NCBI RefSeq assembly: GCF_964204865.1
Contig: NC_135252.1
Coordinates: forward strand, 8,577,383 to 8,641,382
Direction: 5' to 3'
Origin: Styela clava
Taxonomy: Eukaryota; Chordata; Ascidiacea; Stolidobranchia; Styelidae
DNA length: 64,000 nucleotides
The stretch's first letter is position 1, and each line of letters starts with the position of its first letter. The position numbers and the translations under genes were made by a program. Positions 12,111 through 23,848 of the stretch are shown piece by piece. The notes under the pieces were generated by a model, which saw only the letters and a program-made list of their open reading frames with translations, was not told the origin of the DNA and made no database searches.

Positions 12111-15100
12111 TCATTGAATCCTTTTTTTCGTCATTTCATGGAGTATGACGGCTGTAAAATAGCAAGTGGCGGTATAAGGGTTTATAAATCCTAGAACATA
12201 ATGATCGATTTTTTTTAGGAAGCCAGGCATGTTCTTGATTTCGATAAAACCTTTTTAGTTCAGCACCAGGAAAGCAATTTGGGAGATTGAAGATACAAAT
12301 GAGGAATTTTTAAAACATTCACGGGTGCCAAGTCATAAAAGTTTCAACAATTACCTGCCGCTGTAGATACATTAAGACTTCCAACAAGGTTTCTTAATGA
12401 TTTCTGGTGGGAATCTTGTTCAATACATGGTGGTGAAGCTTTAATTGAAACTAACATTGTACAAAGGTCTAGTAGCTCGGCTGGAATTCCTGATCCTTCA
12501 TTTCCTGTTACAAAATGAAGAATTTTACATTACAGCCAGTGAAAAATAGCTTAGTCGAATTTAACTACTGTTATTTACCGAATATAATAATTGAAGGTTT
12601 TCCAATATGTGCATCACTAATATCAAGCACTGTGGGCGAGTTCTTAAGACTGTTGTCGAATTGCTGTTCTTCGGATACAGTTCCAACAATGTTCCAGTCT
12701 GTTTTCCTGAGAAACTATATAAGATAAATTTACTATAAAAAGTCTTGTTGAATTTGTGCAGTTGGTATTCGAGGCATTTGTAGCTACCTATATTAAAAGC
12801 GTTTTTTTTTTGTTTTATCTACATTTAACCCATTAGCTTTAGACCGGACCAATCGGGGGCTTTAAATTTTGCGCTATAGGCTAACTTTGTCATTTTGCAT
12901 TTTACTCTTCTGGTTGTGAAAAAAAAAATCACTTTCGTGTTACAAAGAATCAAATTTTACAGTGGTTAAAGATTGTTGTTGTCGCGGAAATTACAGTACC
13001 TCTATGGAATTATTTTTTCACTTCAAATTTCTGTGTGAAGACGTCTTCAAAATCACACCGTGCCATGACCCCATTTCAGCGATCTCGTCAGACTAACAAA
13101 AGTTTCACATTCATCTTAATAGCAGCAAAAATACCACAAAGACTTATCCCAATTTAGGCCTTCTGTGTCAAAAAATGTTGATATTTTTTCCATTACATCT
13201 GCATGCACTTTTTGCAGTTGTTTATATTCATAAATATATCGCATAAAAACAAGTAGTTGTGAGCATAACGCTAAAAATTCATTATCCTCTTCGTCTCCAC
13301 CTAATTAATTTATGTAAAAAGAAGTTTTCTATACTTGTTCAAATCAAGATGAAAGCAAGGAACAAACTTCACGAGATAAATCAGTAAGCTATTTCTGTGG
13401 CGTACGTGAGAAGTGGAAGCTAATTTAAACATCGTCCAAATAGCCCTATTCTATGTTCTTCTACTGTGTTTTCGGTTCAAAAATTGGGGGTCCGCAGACA
13501 CATAAAGTTTGAGAACCACTGCTTTCTATACCTTAACGAGGTAATCTGGATCATCTGTAGAATGAACTTGAAGAATTTCTGCAGCTCCGCTACTTGCTTT
13601 GCTGAGGACTGGTGTGATGGGAGCACTATATGAAATATAAAATGCTGTCAGATATCACAAGAATAACTGTTAATCCCACTGCTAGCCTTTCTTGTATACT
13701 TACCAACCAGTTGTTGCTATAACATTGTCCACATTGAAGTACAGACATGATCTCAAAATTGCACCCATGTTCATTGGATCTATTATACCAACCAGCAAAA
13801 TCCATATTGGAATTTTTGAATGATGAGTAGCAGTTGTACAGAGGGTTTTGCAAGATTCTTCATCCAAATTTACATATGGAAGTTCTCCGACTTCCAAGCA
13901 AATACCCTTGGATTAGTGAATCAGTGTTTAAAGAAAACAGACTAAATCAGGGTCTCTAAAATGGAAATTGGCGCTGGAAATATGGATACAGAGTGTAAAT
14001 GTCAATAGCATACATAAGTTTGTAGTAGTTTAAAATGGAATTATCTCTTGGAAGGCTATAAGTAATATTTTTTATAGTTTCCTCTGGTCCAAATATTCAA
14101 CCATACATATTTTGAACAGATTTAGGCGCTCCAGAAGTGTATGTACCAATATGGAGATAACTAGTTTTGTTCCCCTACCTTACATTAAGTTGTGTGAAGC
14201 CTATATTCACTTCGCTAACACAGACAGTCCCCGAACTCGTAATAGAACCAAAATAAGGAAAATTGTGGCCTAAACTGGCCCATGGCCTACGGGAGTACCA
14301 ATTTTTCCACTAACAAATTTGTGTCCCATATTTAATCTATACATATCGCCTTTGCCCTGGTGTTGATTTTTGAGGATGCATGCCCAATCATAAAATTGAG
14401 GTAACTGCCAAACCAACCTGATGTGGGCGATGTGATGACATATTATCAAGTGTTCGTCTATCTTTATATGATGTTGGTATTCCTCTTTTACTTGCCAATT
14501 CTATAGTTTCCAAAACTCTTGAATCCGATGGTTCTGAAGTCTCCCATAATTTCAACAAATGTAATCTAAGGAAAATGACATTCTGATTAATATCATTGTA
14601 AACAAGGATGTAGACCAGTTTAAAAAATGGTCATTTCAAGCACTTGACATCCTACGTTAATATAACAAAAAATTGACCTCATCATTCTCCGGCTGATATT
14701 GGAGAAGTAGCTGCTACCAGCCAAGAAAATGTTAAAGACCCGCCAATAGAAAGTCCAAATTCAATTACTTCCTGAATTAGGCTAGGACAAATTGAAAATG
14801 TCAAATACTTACCGAAAAATTGGTCTTCTCGATATCTGCAAAGCTATCTTACATACTGAACGGCCATAAAGTACTTCATTTTCCAGAAGACCTGCATTTT
14901 GTAATATATTGTCATTTGTCACATTATTTTGTGATTTGTCCAACAAATAAAAATAAACTTTGAATCAAATATACCTTTAAAACTTTTAATTTTATATCTG
15001 ATCTTTCCACTGGCACTATATAATCGTAGAAGTCTCACCTGCCAAACAAAAATGTATCAAACAAGTCCATCGAGTCAACATTTCGGTGGGTTTAGAAAAG

Positions 15101-15164
15101 AACTCACCTTAGGAATAAACATGTTTGAAACTTTGCAGCAGATGGGATAAGTTCGAAAAAACAT
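12111..15164 (-). CDS. MRM1: MRM1, mitochondrial rRNA 2'-O-methyltransferase
   Basis: A SpoU/TrmH-family enzyme that in mammals methylates one guanosine ribose of mitochondrial 16S rRNA. Exons in transcript order: 15164-15108, 15038-14975, 14891-14813, 14565-14418, 13906-13704, 13625-13532, 12714-12579, 12504-12355, 12151-12111; the sum is 972 nt (323 residues), close to the human protein. All three SpoU motifs are intact: DPMNMGAILRS (motif 1), IIIFGNEGSGI (motif 2, across a splice) and SLNVSTAAAVILHEM (motif 3). GCAPITPVLSKASSGAAE and RPHQGICLEV also match MRM1. The first exon, MFFRTYPICCKV, is basic and amphipathic enough to be a mitochondrial presequence. The 13532 exon ends only about 10 bp from the right end of a hAT element. 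A cttcag six bases upstream of the ATG could be a splice acceptor. Confidence 0.92.
12800..13521. mobile_element. hAT-type element end inside MRM1 intron
   Basis: The right end, with tttgagaaccactg at 13508-13521, is a classic hAT/Charlie-type terminus preceded by gggggtccgcaga. The left end was not located, so the left boundary is a guess. No transposase is seen. It lies in MRM1's largest intron. Confidence 0.5.
14127..14300. mobile_element. MITE copy in MRM1 intron
   Basis: Starts gcgctccagaagtgtatgta and ends cctacgggagtacca. The interior carries cacagacagtccccgaactc and cgtaatagaac, shared almost exactly with 40032-40235. The terminal inverted repeats are imperfect. Confidence 0.75.
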
Positions 15165-15441
15165 AGTGTCTGAAGATATGATCAGGTTTGTGGCAAGTTA
15201 TACTCAAACAGGTGCTCAAATATGTTACCTAAATATATAAGATTATTATCAAACGAGTCATTCGAATTATCCTAAAAGCAGCTTCATTCTAGCCTACCGA
15301 GCTAATTCATAATTATCAAAAACACTAAAATAAATTCGGTCACTCAAGACTTATTTTGAAGGCTATTCGAAGCATTATTGATTAAAATAATGTAAAGTGT
15401 GAACCTGTGAGATTTTGAGTTTGAACTACTGTATTGATGAG

Positions 15442-15884
15442 TCACTCTGTGTGTTTCACAGTTGATTTTTCCTGATTTAGGTTCTTCTCCTCTTCTGCAA
15501 TAAAATCGTCTGTATCGTAAATTACTTTGAGAACTAATGAACAACTTGGGCAAGTTGCTTCTTCTTCACCAGCTTGCAATGCTTCTAATGAAATTTCAAA
15601 CCTAAATAAGGAACAGAAAGACAATGACAAGGCTGTTAAAGCTGTAGTTTTCAAATCTTCAATCAAAATTTTACTCCTGGGATTATAGTTTCCTTACATT
15701 TTACATTCTTCCAAGTGATCAAATAATGATTAATAAGGCTTGTTATTTGATAATATAATATAAACATATTCAAATTTGATTTCTTCATTTACCTGTCTCC
15801 ACAAGGACATGGATAATAATACATCTGATCATCTTCATCAAATTCAAAATCTTCAATCTCTACTTCGTCATGATAGATAGACAT
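15442..15884 (-). CDS. DPH3: DPH3, diphthamide biosynthesis protein 3
   Basis: A small CSL-zinc-finger (Kti11-type) protein that donates electrons to the DPH1/DPH2 radical enzyme in the first step of diphthamide synthesis on elongation factor 2, and also serves Elongator. Two exons: 15884-15793 ([20 protein letters not shown] and on to PCPCGDR) and 15601-15442. They join in phase to 83 residues, against 82 in human. The four zinc-binding cysteines are in YPCPCGD and ATCPSCSL, followed by KVIYDTDDF. The C-terminal tail is charged and variable. It lies 278 bp upstream of MRM1 and about 470 bp downstream of the lipase stop, all on the same strand. Confidence 0.95.
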
Positions 15885-16353
15885 TTCAGATTAATATAAA
15901 TTTACTTTCCAAATCAGATAAAATCATTATAAAATGTTTCTAAAATAGAATTTGGTTCAAAATATTATCATAAATTCAAAGAAATAAAATGTTATGAATG
16001 ATAAACTGGGAATAAAATGGTATATGTATCATAAATGACGCCTGCATTCAACAGATTTAGCAATCCAATGAAGTTTTTCATTGGAAAGTCAAATTTATTA
16101 GTTAAGTTTAAATATTGCATCCATGCAGAGAATACTTTTGACATTAAAATATTCAATAAAACATACAAAGCAGTGAGTGGGCATGCATGGAAAATGAGGT
16201 ATTGTGTAAAAAAGAATGAATTGGAGCATTGTAACTAAAAAAATTGTTTAAAATATATCATATTTTGGGACTTAAAATATACATGTACAACTGCCATTAA
16301 CTATTACATTCACATTCAAAAAGTAATAACGTGATAAATAAATATAGCTTAGT
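15885..16353. other. Spacer between lipase and DPH3
   Basis: AT-rich 5' flank of DPH3 and 3' flank of the lipase. A 67-codon plus-strand open frame at 16035-16238 has no recognisable similarity. Confidence 0.5.
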
Positions 16354-19300
16354 TTACAAATCAACATGTCTAGATTCATAATTTTGAAATTCGATTTCAA
16401 AGTCTTTTATCACTTCAGCCAATTCTGTGTATAATGTATCTGCTGCTTCTGAACCATAAAGAAATTCTAAATGATCCCAATCTTTCAGTTCTTTTGTTTT
16501 AACCAATGTTTTCAACCGTGGTAGTATAGACAGAACATCTTCTGAATCTGCAAACCAATCATCAGAACCCCAATACAAAGCAATAGGAGTTTTTATTGCA
16601 CCCAAGTCATATCCTGGTGGAACAGCTGATCCATATTTTTCTATATTTGATTCCTCTGTATCAAATCTGTATTTTCTAGTTTCATTATGCCATATCATCT
16701 GTACAAATAAATTCTATTTAGTATGAGAATTTGCTTTTAACAGAAATCTTCTTCTAAACTTACTTGTGCAAAATGTATGATATTTTGTATCGATGTTCCG
16801 GCAGGAATGTGAGAAATATACACAGGTAAACGATCCCTGCAGTATCGTCTCGGGCTAAAACCTGCTATATTCAGCAACATGTTTTCCCCATGGATTTTTA
16901 CATCAGGATTTCCTTCAATAAAATTGTGCAATTTTGTTCCAAGCCATTTACCTGAAAAAATGCAAATATTACTCTTTCGAAAGATTCACTAAAAATAACT
17001 ATGAGAGATCCCCTCTCATACAGACACTGACATATACTAGTGGTTGCCGTTTGAAGATTTTGAGTAACTGAATATGAAGTTACGACAGCAAAAAACAAAC
17101 ACCATCTTATCAGCGAATTACCTTCAGTCGCATTTCGAAAACATCAAAACAAAACAATACCAACCTGCTTCTGAGTTTGGCAGCAATTCAGCCCCACCCA
17201 TCATCCACTGGCCCATCTCCAATGTATTGTAAAATTGAGCTAGATATTTTATGGGACTTTTTATTCCTTTCAAATTGAAAACAGGACCAAGGCCAATAAA
17301 CAAATGAATTTTTTCATTGAAATCTGGATCTTCAGCTAATCTTGCAAACATGATTAATGTTCCCTGAAAAACAAGTTTGTGTAATTTGTTAATATTAAAT
17401 AAAGCAGATGGATATTAAACAGAATCCCATTTATACCAGTGTCGTGAATATGTTGCTCAATAGACAATAGGCATAAGTATAAATTTTGATGTGTCATAAA
17501 AATTTTACTGAAACGCAAGTTGTCTTGTCTTAAAGGATATGCATAAAGGACATAAAATCACAGCCCATGCAGGTTATCTAAATAACTACTTGAGGATTGA
17601 AAGTTTTATACATTTTTCAGTTATCATATCAATGTTAATACCTGAGAGTGGCCAATATAATAAATTTTCTTATTTCCTGTTTTTTCAATTATGTAATCGA
17701 CCATTGCTGGGAGATCAATCTCAGAGAACTGTTGCCAACTATATCTCCAAAACTTTTCATCAACATTTGGATCTAATTTCACATGACTTCTAGAGTATGT
17801 GTTTCCTCTGACATTTCCCAACCAAACATCCAATCCTGTAAATATGGAATCTCTTTGTTTATTTCATGTATTGCCTAGCAATAGTTTTCACTATTTATCA
17901 TGGGGGATATATAATTAAGTTCGAGAGGACTAATGAGTCTACACTGTCATAGTGTCACGGTTTTTCCCACCATCAAGACCATGCATATCAAACAAATGTA
18001 AATAACATGGGCTGGTAACTGCAAGAGAGATCGTGGCTTGCAATATGATGAAACATCCTTTTTTCCCTTATGGGATAAATCAACGAAAAAACATTATGGT
18101 AACTTGCCATAATCCGCTAGCAGAAATGCTAGACTGTCGTTTCTTCCATTCGAAACCCAGTTGGCAGAATCAGCAAGTAGTCCATGTTGTAGTAGAACTA
18201 CTGGTTTCTGAGTTAATTTCTTATCTTCTGCCTCGTCTTTGCCATGAGGTATTCTGTGAAGACCAAGATTATAACCATCACTCGTCATCACAGTGTGAAG
18301 TTCGAATGGATAACCTGCAAATTTTGGAACAAATTATATAATATCCATTTGAAACTTGTCCTCAAACATACATAGGCAACTAGAGCTAATATTTCACAAG
18401 TACACTTTATCTATGGCTCAGACCTCATACAAAATTCAGTCTAAGCCATCATAACGAGAGAGGCTTTTGAGTATTTCTGCTTTATGGGTTCGTGTTCCCA
18501 ATAACACCAGGTTAAAATTATTATTTAATATTTAAAGAGCCCATTCAGCTCAAGTGTATGATAAAAGTATGTAAATTGCTTGGGTAGGACTTTGAAAAGA
18601 TGTAAAAAAGCTTTTTAATGTGGGATAGATTTGATACAAGACAATCTAGATCAGGGTGGTCCAAACCCAGGCCCGCGGGCCACATGTGGCCCGCCGCTTC
18701 ATTATCTGTGGCCCGCGTCACATTCGGAGAGGAATCAAAAAATCGCATTTCGTCATAATATTAACCAAAAAATCTTTTGACATATCATTGCATGACTAGT
18801 GTTATGGCTTGCTGAGGCAACTTGCGAAGTCAAACGAGCAAAGTTTTTGGCATTATTGTGGCCCGCGGAGCTGCCAATCTTGGACCACCCTGATCTAGAT
18901 GTAGAATAAAAGCAGAAATGATTCTGTTGACAATATTAGTCAAACTTGTAGAATATAATATAACATGCTCACATCGGTCTTTAAATTTAGGTTTACCACA
19001 TGACCGTTCTCAAAATTTGGTCAAAAGAACACACCAGCATATTGTATGATTTCAGGAACTTTCATGAAACATTCAGGAGCCAGTTCTTTCTGATTATTTT
19101 GCCCACTATCAGACTGCTTTCCCCAATCTTCAATTTGTTTCTTCATTGAGAGGATATAATTTTCCAACGAATTATCATCTTCTGAAGATTGGGATTGATG
19201 GTTCACCGAGGCATCACTACGGAAATTGAAGTTTTATTTATGATTTTATAGAGTCATGGATATAACAAGAAAGCAAAAGACACAAATGCAATCGATTGTT

Positions 19301-20504
19301 AGTTGTTTACCTTGCTGTAAAACATTAACACATCGAATTTAATGACATAAAACTAAACATGATTACTAATGTTGAGCATCTAATGTCTTCACATGTATGT
19401 AAATCATAGCTAGAGGTTTGAAGCACGATATTGCTTGCTAGATTTAGAGTATATATGCGGATTTAACATGGTCAAAATATCTTAATTGAATCTAGAACAG
19501 TGCTCGTCAACCTTTTTTGATGTCGTACACCCTTTTATCGACCGAAAACATAATATTTAAAAGATAAACATGTTTACACCGACACAATATTTCGTTATTT
19601 GTTTGATGCGGTCACTGCTCCTTGGTTCCAGTTGTACAAAGTGAGGTAATAACCTCAATTCATGTGCCCCTCTCATTAATGTAACTTTTTATGAGAGCAG
19701 AAAACGCTTGTTAACTGTAGTTATATTACTGCCACCGAGACATCGTTGCAGTTTTCAATTTCCTGAGATTTCCCTTTGTGTCGAATTTGACCGTAATTCA
19801 AGTACACTATAGAGAAACTCCACAACACCAACAAAATCGCCCACAAGAATAATATGTTAGGAAAATTCAAAAACGAATGACATTTCCACAATTTACCATT
19901 TTTGAACAATTCAACAAGAATGAATCTATTTACAAAAGGCATTACAACAAGGCGATAACAGAAATTTTGGGAATCCCAGACATTCATTGTGTATGAGTTT
20001 AAACACATATATATTCTGTGCGTTATTTGTGACAAGTCGTCATTTTCTATGAATAAATTAGAAAATACCATATTGTATATTAATGTATAGCTTATGACAC
20101 ATAGTACACCCTCTGAAGTTTTTGGAACACCCTGGGGTGTACCACACACCCGGTTGACGAGCACTGATCTAGAAGTACCATTGTAGCAAAAATTTGTTCT
20201 TGTTTATATAGAGTCAATGAAGCGGAATAATAGCTTGTGTGGTCTAATACCCAGGTTCTCCTGTCAAGTTTCTAAATTTTGCCATGTTCATATCAGAAAT
20301 CCAAGTAAGTTTGATATGTGAATTATACAAAGATCTAACCATCTCTTGCATATAAAGTGTGCATGTATACCTACAAATTTAGATTGAAGTATACCTCTTA
20401 GCCATCAAAGTCCTTATGAAAAATCCACACAGGACACCAGCTGCAAAGATTATGCCTTCTTTTTTAAGGAACCGTATAGAAAGTTTTCCACCAGCGAACA
20501 ACAT
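16354..20504 (-). CDS. Acid (LIPA/gastric-type) lipase, 7 exons
   Basis: An alpha/beta-hydrolase of the lysosomal acid/gastric lipase family, which hydrolyses cholesteryl esters and triglycerides. Exons in order: 20504-20395, 19216-19035, 18314-18108, 17835-17642, 17363-17165, 16951-16764, 16698-16354, about 474 residues. Family blocks: [62 protein letters not shown], the nucleophile elbow GHSQG (Ser ~230, across a splice), [16 protein letters not shown], Asp in SDDWFAD (~407) and His in WDHLEF (~436), so the triad is complete. The N-terminus has a hydrophobic segment ([13 protein letters not shown], residues ~21-33) followed by a ~50-residue acidic/Gln-rich stretch that typical LIPA proteins lack; it could be a signal anchor. 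The intron after 18108 uses a GC donor (GCAAGT). Two hAT elements sit in introns 1 and 2. Which paralogue this is remains open. Confidence 0.92.
18652..18893. mobile_element. Non-autonomous hAT element A2 (lipase intron 2)
   Basis: Begins cagggtggtccaaacc and ends ttggaccaccctg, with multiple internal gtggcccgcg motifs in both orientations. The left flank atctagat (18644-18651) is repeated directly after the right end, giving the 8-bp hAT target duplication. About 240 bp and non-coding. Very little decay, so a fairly recent insertion. Confidence 0.88.
19498..20166. mobile_element. Non-autonomous hAT element B (lipase intron 1)
   Basis: The termini cagtgctcgtcaacc and ggttgacgagcactg are perfect inverted repeats, continuing with gtacaccc/ggggtgta. 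The flanks atctagaa (19490-19497) and atctagaa (20167-20174) are a perfect 8-bp target duplication. Length is 669 bp. A 147-codon minus-strand open frame crosses it but shows no transposase similarity. It is a different family from A1/A2. Confidence 0.9.
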
Positions 20505-21817
20505 TCTACTGAATATACAGATTCTACCAGTAAAATTGAAGATACTTTATTACGAAATTAATCCTTAACCCTTCGGCAACATCAAAAGTCAATAAATTGC
20601 ATGCAACTTATGTCTTCTTACTCAATAATTCTACACTTTAGGATCCCATAGACAACATGGCAGCAGTCCAAATTGGTATCACCACTAGCATGTTTTGGTT
20701 ATACAGTTTAGTTCATGAAGAATTCGTCCAGCTGCTAACAAATTTATCAACTGCTATCCCACACCTGTACACTGCCCTCGCCCAACTGTTTAGTCTATCA
20801 TCCACGCTCCTCTATCAGTCTATGGCAAATAAGAAGAGTACATTGACAAGTCAATCTCATAAAAAGAGCTATGAATACCCCCATTCCAAGCCCTATTTTA
20901 CATCTTGAACCTATGCTGCTTGTCATAGCAGCTCCAGACAATGAACATTATCTGTAGCCTATATACTGATATAAGATTTACACATTTATCCTGAAGAAGA
21001 AGAAAGTCGCCTAATCATGCGGGAGTACCATCACCCTCTCGTCCATGGCTGTATGGGATTAGTTTTTGTTATTTGTTTTCAGATGCCCAAGGAGTCTAAG
21101 AGTTTTAAATAAAATTGAAAAGATGTTCATACAAAATACCCGACGACAATTACCCTATTCCAGTATTCTGCTATTTGAAATATACCCTATCCAGACCACA
21201 GGACCAAAATGCTCCGCTCTGCTCCAGGCAGCCAGGGGACAGCTGGGTTTGCTTCCCGAGCAACAAGTTATTTTACAGGGGCTCTTTGTGAGACAGACCC
21301 AAAACGCTTCACACTCTCAAACACACCCTTTTAAACTGCAGTGTATGGTAAGTCTGCAAGCGCTTTCATGCTTTAGTGAGAATAACCTAATCTCGCGTCA
21401 ATGCTTTAGCAAACTGGTGAAAAATATACAGATATATCTGTATATCAACACTTCACAACACACTTTGTTAAGACAATTGAGCCTGCAAACCCCCAGGCCT
21501 AAATCTTAAGCTTTTCAGCCTGATGAGCAAACTAAGACCTGAAGACTGTACGACTACCGGTACGGTACCAAAGAAAATCAATCGAAATGCACTTGAAATA
21601 AAAATTGCAAATGAAAGTTCAGACAAAATAGATAGAGAAATCTGAAAAACTACCACCAGATCAGAAGAAAGCTGCTCATTTCAGCTGTATACCAAAATAC
21701 ACGGCTGTAACAGTCAGTTACTTGGCCTGCTGCCCGTCAGACTTTTGAGGTCAAACAGTAAAAGTCAAAAATCATGCAAAATATTTGAAGCGCTGGACAC
21801 CGGACATCAGGACATCG
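20505..21817. other. Intergenic stretch with SINE-like fragment
   Basis: Upstream of the lipase. About 20985-21095 matches part of the SINE-like repeat at 27478-29967 (shared cctctcgtcc and tatgggattag, then the tttgttttc block). Plus-strand open frames of 83 codons (20657) and 147 codons (21066) show no recognisable protein family and no splice-linked continuation; I do not call them genes. Confidence 0.5.
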
Positions 21818-22033
21818 TTAAGGTAGGACTGTACATTCTGTTGCCTGGGGACCTTTTTTCCCCGGCTCTGTGAACATCGCTACATTTTGGCCTTCTTCAA
21901 GCTTTTTGAATCCGTCCATCTTGATGGCAGTATGGTGAACAAAAACATCGTTGCCGCCATCGCTCGGGGTGACAAATCCGTACCCTCTGTCAGCATTGAA
22001 AAACTTCACTGTACCATTAATTGGTTGAGACAT
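21818..22033 (-). CDS. Single-domain cold-shock protein (bacterial CspA type)
   Basis: A 71-residue, single-exon reading frame that is one complete cold-shock domain and nothing else. RNP1 is KFFNADRGYGFVTP (residues ~10-23) and RNP2 is DVFVHHTAI (~29-37). The five-strand OB-fold core continues through LEEGQNVAMFTEPGKKGPQA to the end. Such proteins bind single-stranded RNA or DNA and act as RNA chaperones. Animal cold-shock domains usually sit inside larger proteins (Y-box, Lin28, CSDE1); this length and the short loops resemble bacterial CspA-type proteins. The start is the first ATG in frame, MSQPINGTVK. Flanking DNA on both sides is typical of the host genome, and no intron lies inside the frame. 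Whether it is an old animal gene, a transfer from bacteria or a retrocopy cannot be settled from the window. Confidence 0.85.
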   Translation of the reverse strand: MSQPINGTVKFFNADRGYGFVTPSDGGNDVFVHHTAIKMDGFKKLEEGQNVAMFTEPGKKGPQATECTVLP

Positions 22034-23712
22034 GATGGAGTTAATCTAATATCACTTCTTCTGATAATTACGTGGACTTCGCTAATTGAAATAACGAACA
22101 GTTGTACAAGCTGAAGCGTGAGTGACTGAAGCAGACGATCGCAGAAAAAGAGAGCACATGTGAATTTCGAAATCAGCGAACTAATGTGGCGCTAGAGCTC
22201 CACAAATTCTCACGTACTTCTAGTTTCTGGAAAGTCCGCAATACTTTTTAATTTTGATATATGGTAAATGAATACTGTTATACACTAGAAAAAAACAGAG
22301 CCATTATATAACGGTTCTGAAAAAACTATTGCTCACCTGAAAAAATAGAGCGGAATTTCGAAATTTTTCGCGACTCCTGTCACACCAGAGCCATTATAAT
22401 GGCTCTGGTCACACTAATAAAGTTAGTTATGTGTTGTCACAAAGGACGGTAAAATGATTGATAAAAGATAAGAGAAAATCGCACACATAAAAAGTGGGAA
22501 ACAAACATAAATAATAATAAATTAAATTGATGTCCCAAAGGCACTCACATTACTCTCACTCATATTAAAGTAAGTTAAATTTATTATTCTATCATTACAC
22601 ATGCACACGTTTATGATATTATTTTTTGCATATAAGAATGATAGTAAATGTGAAGGAGGCTGGCTGAATATGTGTAACATGACTTTAATTTTATCTAATT
22701 ATTCTGTGATTAATTATTATTCTACTTTTATTCTGTGATCTAATACATACACGCAAGGAGATTCAACAAACGAATTGTTTAAGCTTAAGCTGTTTCTCTC
22801 TCCTTCTCTCCAACTCGAAAGCAAAGAATTTTTGCAGGAAAGACAGAAAAAGATCAGTGGCCTGTCTCGTTTTGTAGAAAATTTTGTCAATTTTATTTAT
22901 GTGCAATTCATGATGTGGTCGTTAATGATTCGTATATGTTCGTCATTATTTGAACACTCATGTTTCAGCATATCTTGTAAAAGTTGGATAGTAGAATGTC
23001 TTTAATTTATAATAACTGTATATAAAAAAATAACTAGATTCTATCAAATATCTTACGCATTACGCGCAGTGAGGCCTAATTACGCATAATTTAAAAATAA
23101 TAATAAAAAAGAGACATAATTAAATGCAGCGCATTACGTACAGCGAAGCCACATTAGGAAAAGCGCATATACAATTGCTGATTGGATTTAAGATGGATAA
23201 ACTCAACTTCTGTGAACATATAATAGAATCATAGTTCACTAAATACAGTTCTCTCACGGCCGGTTCGCTACGCTAAGTGATGCGTTACTACGTCATCAGT
23301 TTGCTATATTTTAAAGCTTACGGAAGAGGATTTCCGTTTGAATTTATTTGCGTATTTGGAATGGTTTTGGTGGTTGAAATAACTGAAAAGATATACTCAG
23401 GCATTAGGATAGAGTAGCGTAGCGGGTCGTGGCATCTGTCAATCATCTCTGCGTCGGTACCATAAGTGATCAAAGTGGAGTAGGGGCAGAGTATTTCTGC
23501 TGGTATGTGATTGCATTCATTGGATGGTAATTAAAAATTTATACCAGGATTATAGCCCAAAGATAAGAATTCAGATACTCCCAAGTAAGGATGAGCGATA
23601 TAGAATTCAGAATTCGTAGGATTTGAATCTTTAGGACTCGATTTCCGCCTCTTCGGCGACGTGCGTCAATTTTTGTATTTCAGATTTATAATTTATTAAT
23701 CAGGGACGAGCG
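22034..23712. other. Intergenic DNA with palindromes and short repeats
   Basis: No gene seen. Contains the palindrome at 22384-22409, a related imperfect one near 22296-22320, and two diverged copies of a cgcattacg(c/t)(g/a)cagng(a)agcc block near 23055 and 23130. A 76-codon frame at 22775 has no similarity I recognise. Confidence 0.5.
22384..22409. repeat. Perfect 26-bp palindrome
   Basis: accagagccattataatggctctggt reads the same on both strands (13-bp arms, no loop). A decayed form, cagagccattatataacggttctg, lies about 88 bp upstream. Confidence 0.85.
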
Positions 23713-23848
23713 TTAGGGCCCGTTCACACCAACGCAATGCGTTGCGTTAGTTTTCTACGCAGTGCGTTGAACTTGTTCACACTGCGGTGCGTCAACGCAT
23801 TTTGAGTCAAAAGGTCATGTTTTAAAAGAAAAATTATGTAAATGAACG

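Noticed and set aside
19721..20164. A 147-codon minus-strand frame
   Set aside because: It lies wholly inside hAT element B and ends exactly at its terminal repeats; no transposase similarity.
21066..21509. A 147-codon open frame downstream of the SINE-like fragment
   Set aside because: Composition is unlike the neighbouring real exons, there is no recognisable family, and the start overlaps repeat sequence.
21818..22033. Bacterial contamination as the source of the cold-shock gene
   Set aside because: Both flanks are continuous with eukaryotic sequence and no other bacterial-type gene or operon is present; contamination of a 216-bp island is unlikely, though misassembly is not excluded.
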